Of a DNA stretch of 64,000 bases, positions 63,502 through 64,000 are shown piece after piece (positions within the stretch are counted from its first letter, which is position 1; each line of letters starts with the position of its first letter). Position numbers and translations under genes: made by a program. The notes beneath the pieces are model-generated. The model made no database searches and was not told the DNA's origin. It saw only the letters and a list, made by a program, of their open reading frames with translations. The stretch comes from Entomomonas sp945283395 (GTDB lineage Bacteria; Pseudomonadota; Gammaproteobacteria; Pseudomonadales; Pseudomonadaceae): NCBI GenBank assembly GCA_946480835.1, contig CAMLLC010000010.1, positions 1 to 64,000 of the forward strand. The letters are read 5' to 3'.

Positions 63502-64000
63502 ATGCAAACAATTTCAATTAAAACCATAGCCATTGGGCTATTAAGCCTTTGCCTTGGTCTTGCAGGTTGTAACAAACAGCAAGATACTAATATAAAAGTT
63601 GACTCAGCCGCCAAAAAAACCATCATTTTTGGGACAACCGTTGGTGACTTTGGTGATATGGTGAAGTTTTCTATCAAACCTATTTTAGAAAGCAAAGGTT
63701 ATCAAGTGCAATTAACAGAATTTACTGATTATGTACAACCCAATTTAGCATTAGCAGAGGGTAGTATTGATGTTAATATTTTCCAACATAAACCTTATTT
63801 AGATAATTTTAAAGCTGAAAGAAAGTTAGACTTATCACCCGCTTTTCAAGTGCCTACAGCACCTTTAGGGATATATTCAGGCAAGTTAACTAACTTAACC
63901 CAAGCTAAGCAAAATATGCGGGTATCTGTTCCTAATGACCCTAGTAACTTTGCTCGAGCATTATTAATGATGAATGAATTAGGTTGGTTAACTTTAAAAG
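63502..64000 (+). CDS. metQ: MetQ/NlpA-family substrate-binding lipoprotein (partial, cut by window end)
   Basis: The first 166 residues are visible. The signal peptide with lipobox GLAGC (Cys23) is followed by the NlpA domain (IIFGTTVGDFGDMVKF, then LTEFTDYVQPNLALAEGSID and NIFQHKPYLDNF). FGTTVGDFGDM is where MetQ relatives read more often GAxPGPHA, so the ligand may not be exactly methionine. It begins 15 nt after metI and runs off the window. Confidence 0.9.
   Translation, partial: MQTISIKTIAIGLLSLCLGLAGCNKQQDTNIKVDSAAKKTIIFGTTVGDFGDMVKFSIKPILESKGYQVQLTEFTDYVQPNLALAEGSIDVNIFQHKPYLDNFKAERKLDLSPAFQVPTAPLGIYSGKLTNLTQAKQNMRVSVPNDPSNFARALLMMNELGWLTLK

Overview
The window looks like chromosome of an AT-rich, free-living or host-associated gammaproteobacterium of the Pseudomonadales. 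The protein content and gene order resemble Pseudomonas: hemF-aroE; nth followed by a PA3496-like gene; pip-dtd; a DUF3298 gene, prlC and a YheV-like gene; MexAB-OprM; the long form of GAPDH; and mnmG-rsmG-parA-parB beside the ATP synthase operon. The base composition is far more AT-rich than typical Pseudomonas. An AT-rich Pseudomonadaceae lineage such as Entomomonas would fit, but that is inference. I see no insertion sequence, prophage, CRISPR array, rRNA or tRNA.

Layout: 1-970 is a decayed GtrII-type glucosyltransferase. 1090-2904 is hemF-aroE (heme and shikimate synthesis). 2916-3067 (minus strand) is a compact small-RNA gene with a Fur box inside its promoter, resembling PrrF/RyhB-type iron-sparing RNAs. 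3097-4635 is an APH-AAA fusion kinase. 4857-13294 holds gpmI, envC, ctpA and an Hsp90-like ATPase tightly followed by a TPR protein. 13642-14808 holds a YegP-like gene and two gene fragments left by one apparent deletion. 14930-18994 holds inaA-like, methyltransferase, radical SAM, nth and a small acidic protein. 19025-23846 holds gloA, argG, a META lipoprotein, a nitroreductase, smpB and an aromatic aminotransferase. 23882-29735 is a MexAB-OprM/TtgABC efflux operon with a TtgR-like operator but no adjacent regulator. 30091-37704 holds small envelope genes, prlC, a YheV-like gene, glpM and an SSS-domain hybrid histidine kinase. 37749-43249 holds GAPDH, lpxO, a hypothetical, dtd, pip and a choline-type binding protein. 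43414-47628 holds thiD-thiE, recN and an LpxL-like acyltransferase. 47871-60682 holds glmU, the nine-gene atp operon, parB, parA, rsmG and mnmG, all on the minus strand. 61061-64000 holds a diacetyl/acetoin reductase and a metNIQ-type importer, with metQ cut by the window edge.

The most interesting observation is a possible two-part iron circuit. The small RNA at 2916-3032 contains a 17-nt stretch that is complementary at 15 of 17 positions (10 contiguous) to the hemF ribosome-binding and start-codon region about 1.8 kb away. This suggests Fur-dependent, RNA-mediated shut-down of heme synthesis when iron is scarce. The hemF-aroE transcript also runs towards the sRNA gene with no visible plus-strand terminator, so read-through would make a perfect antisense of the sRNA.

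Other points are the orphan TtgR-like operator, the Hsp90/TPR gene pair, and a MetN that lacks the usual C-terminal methionine-sensing domain. All functional calls come from reading the sequence and remembered family features; no searches were run.
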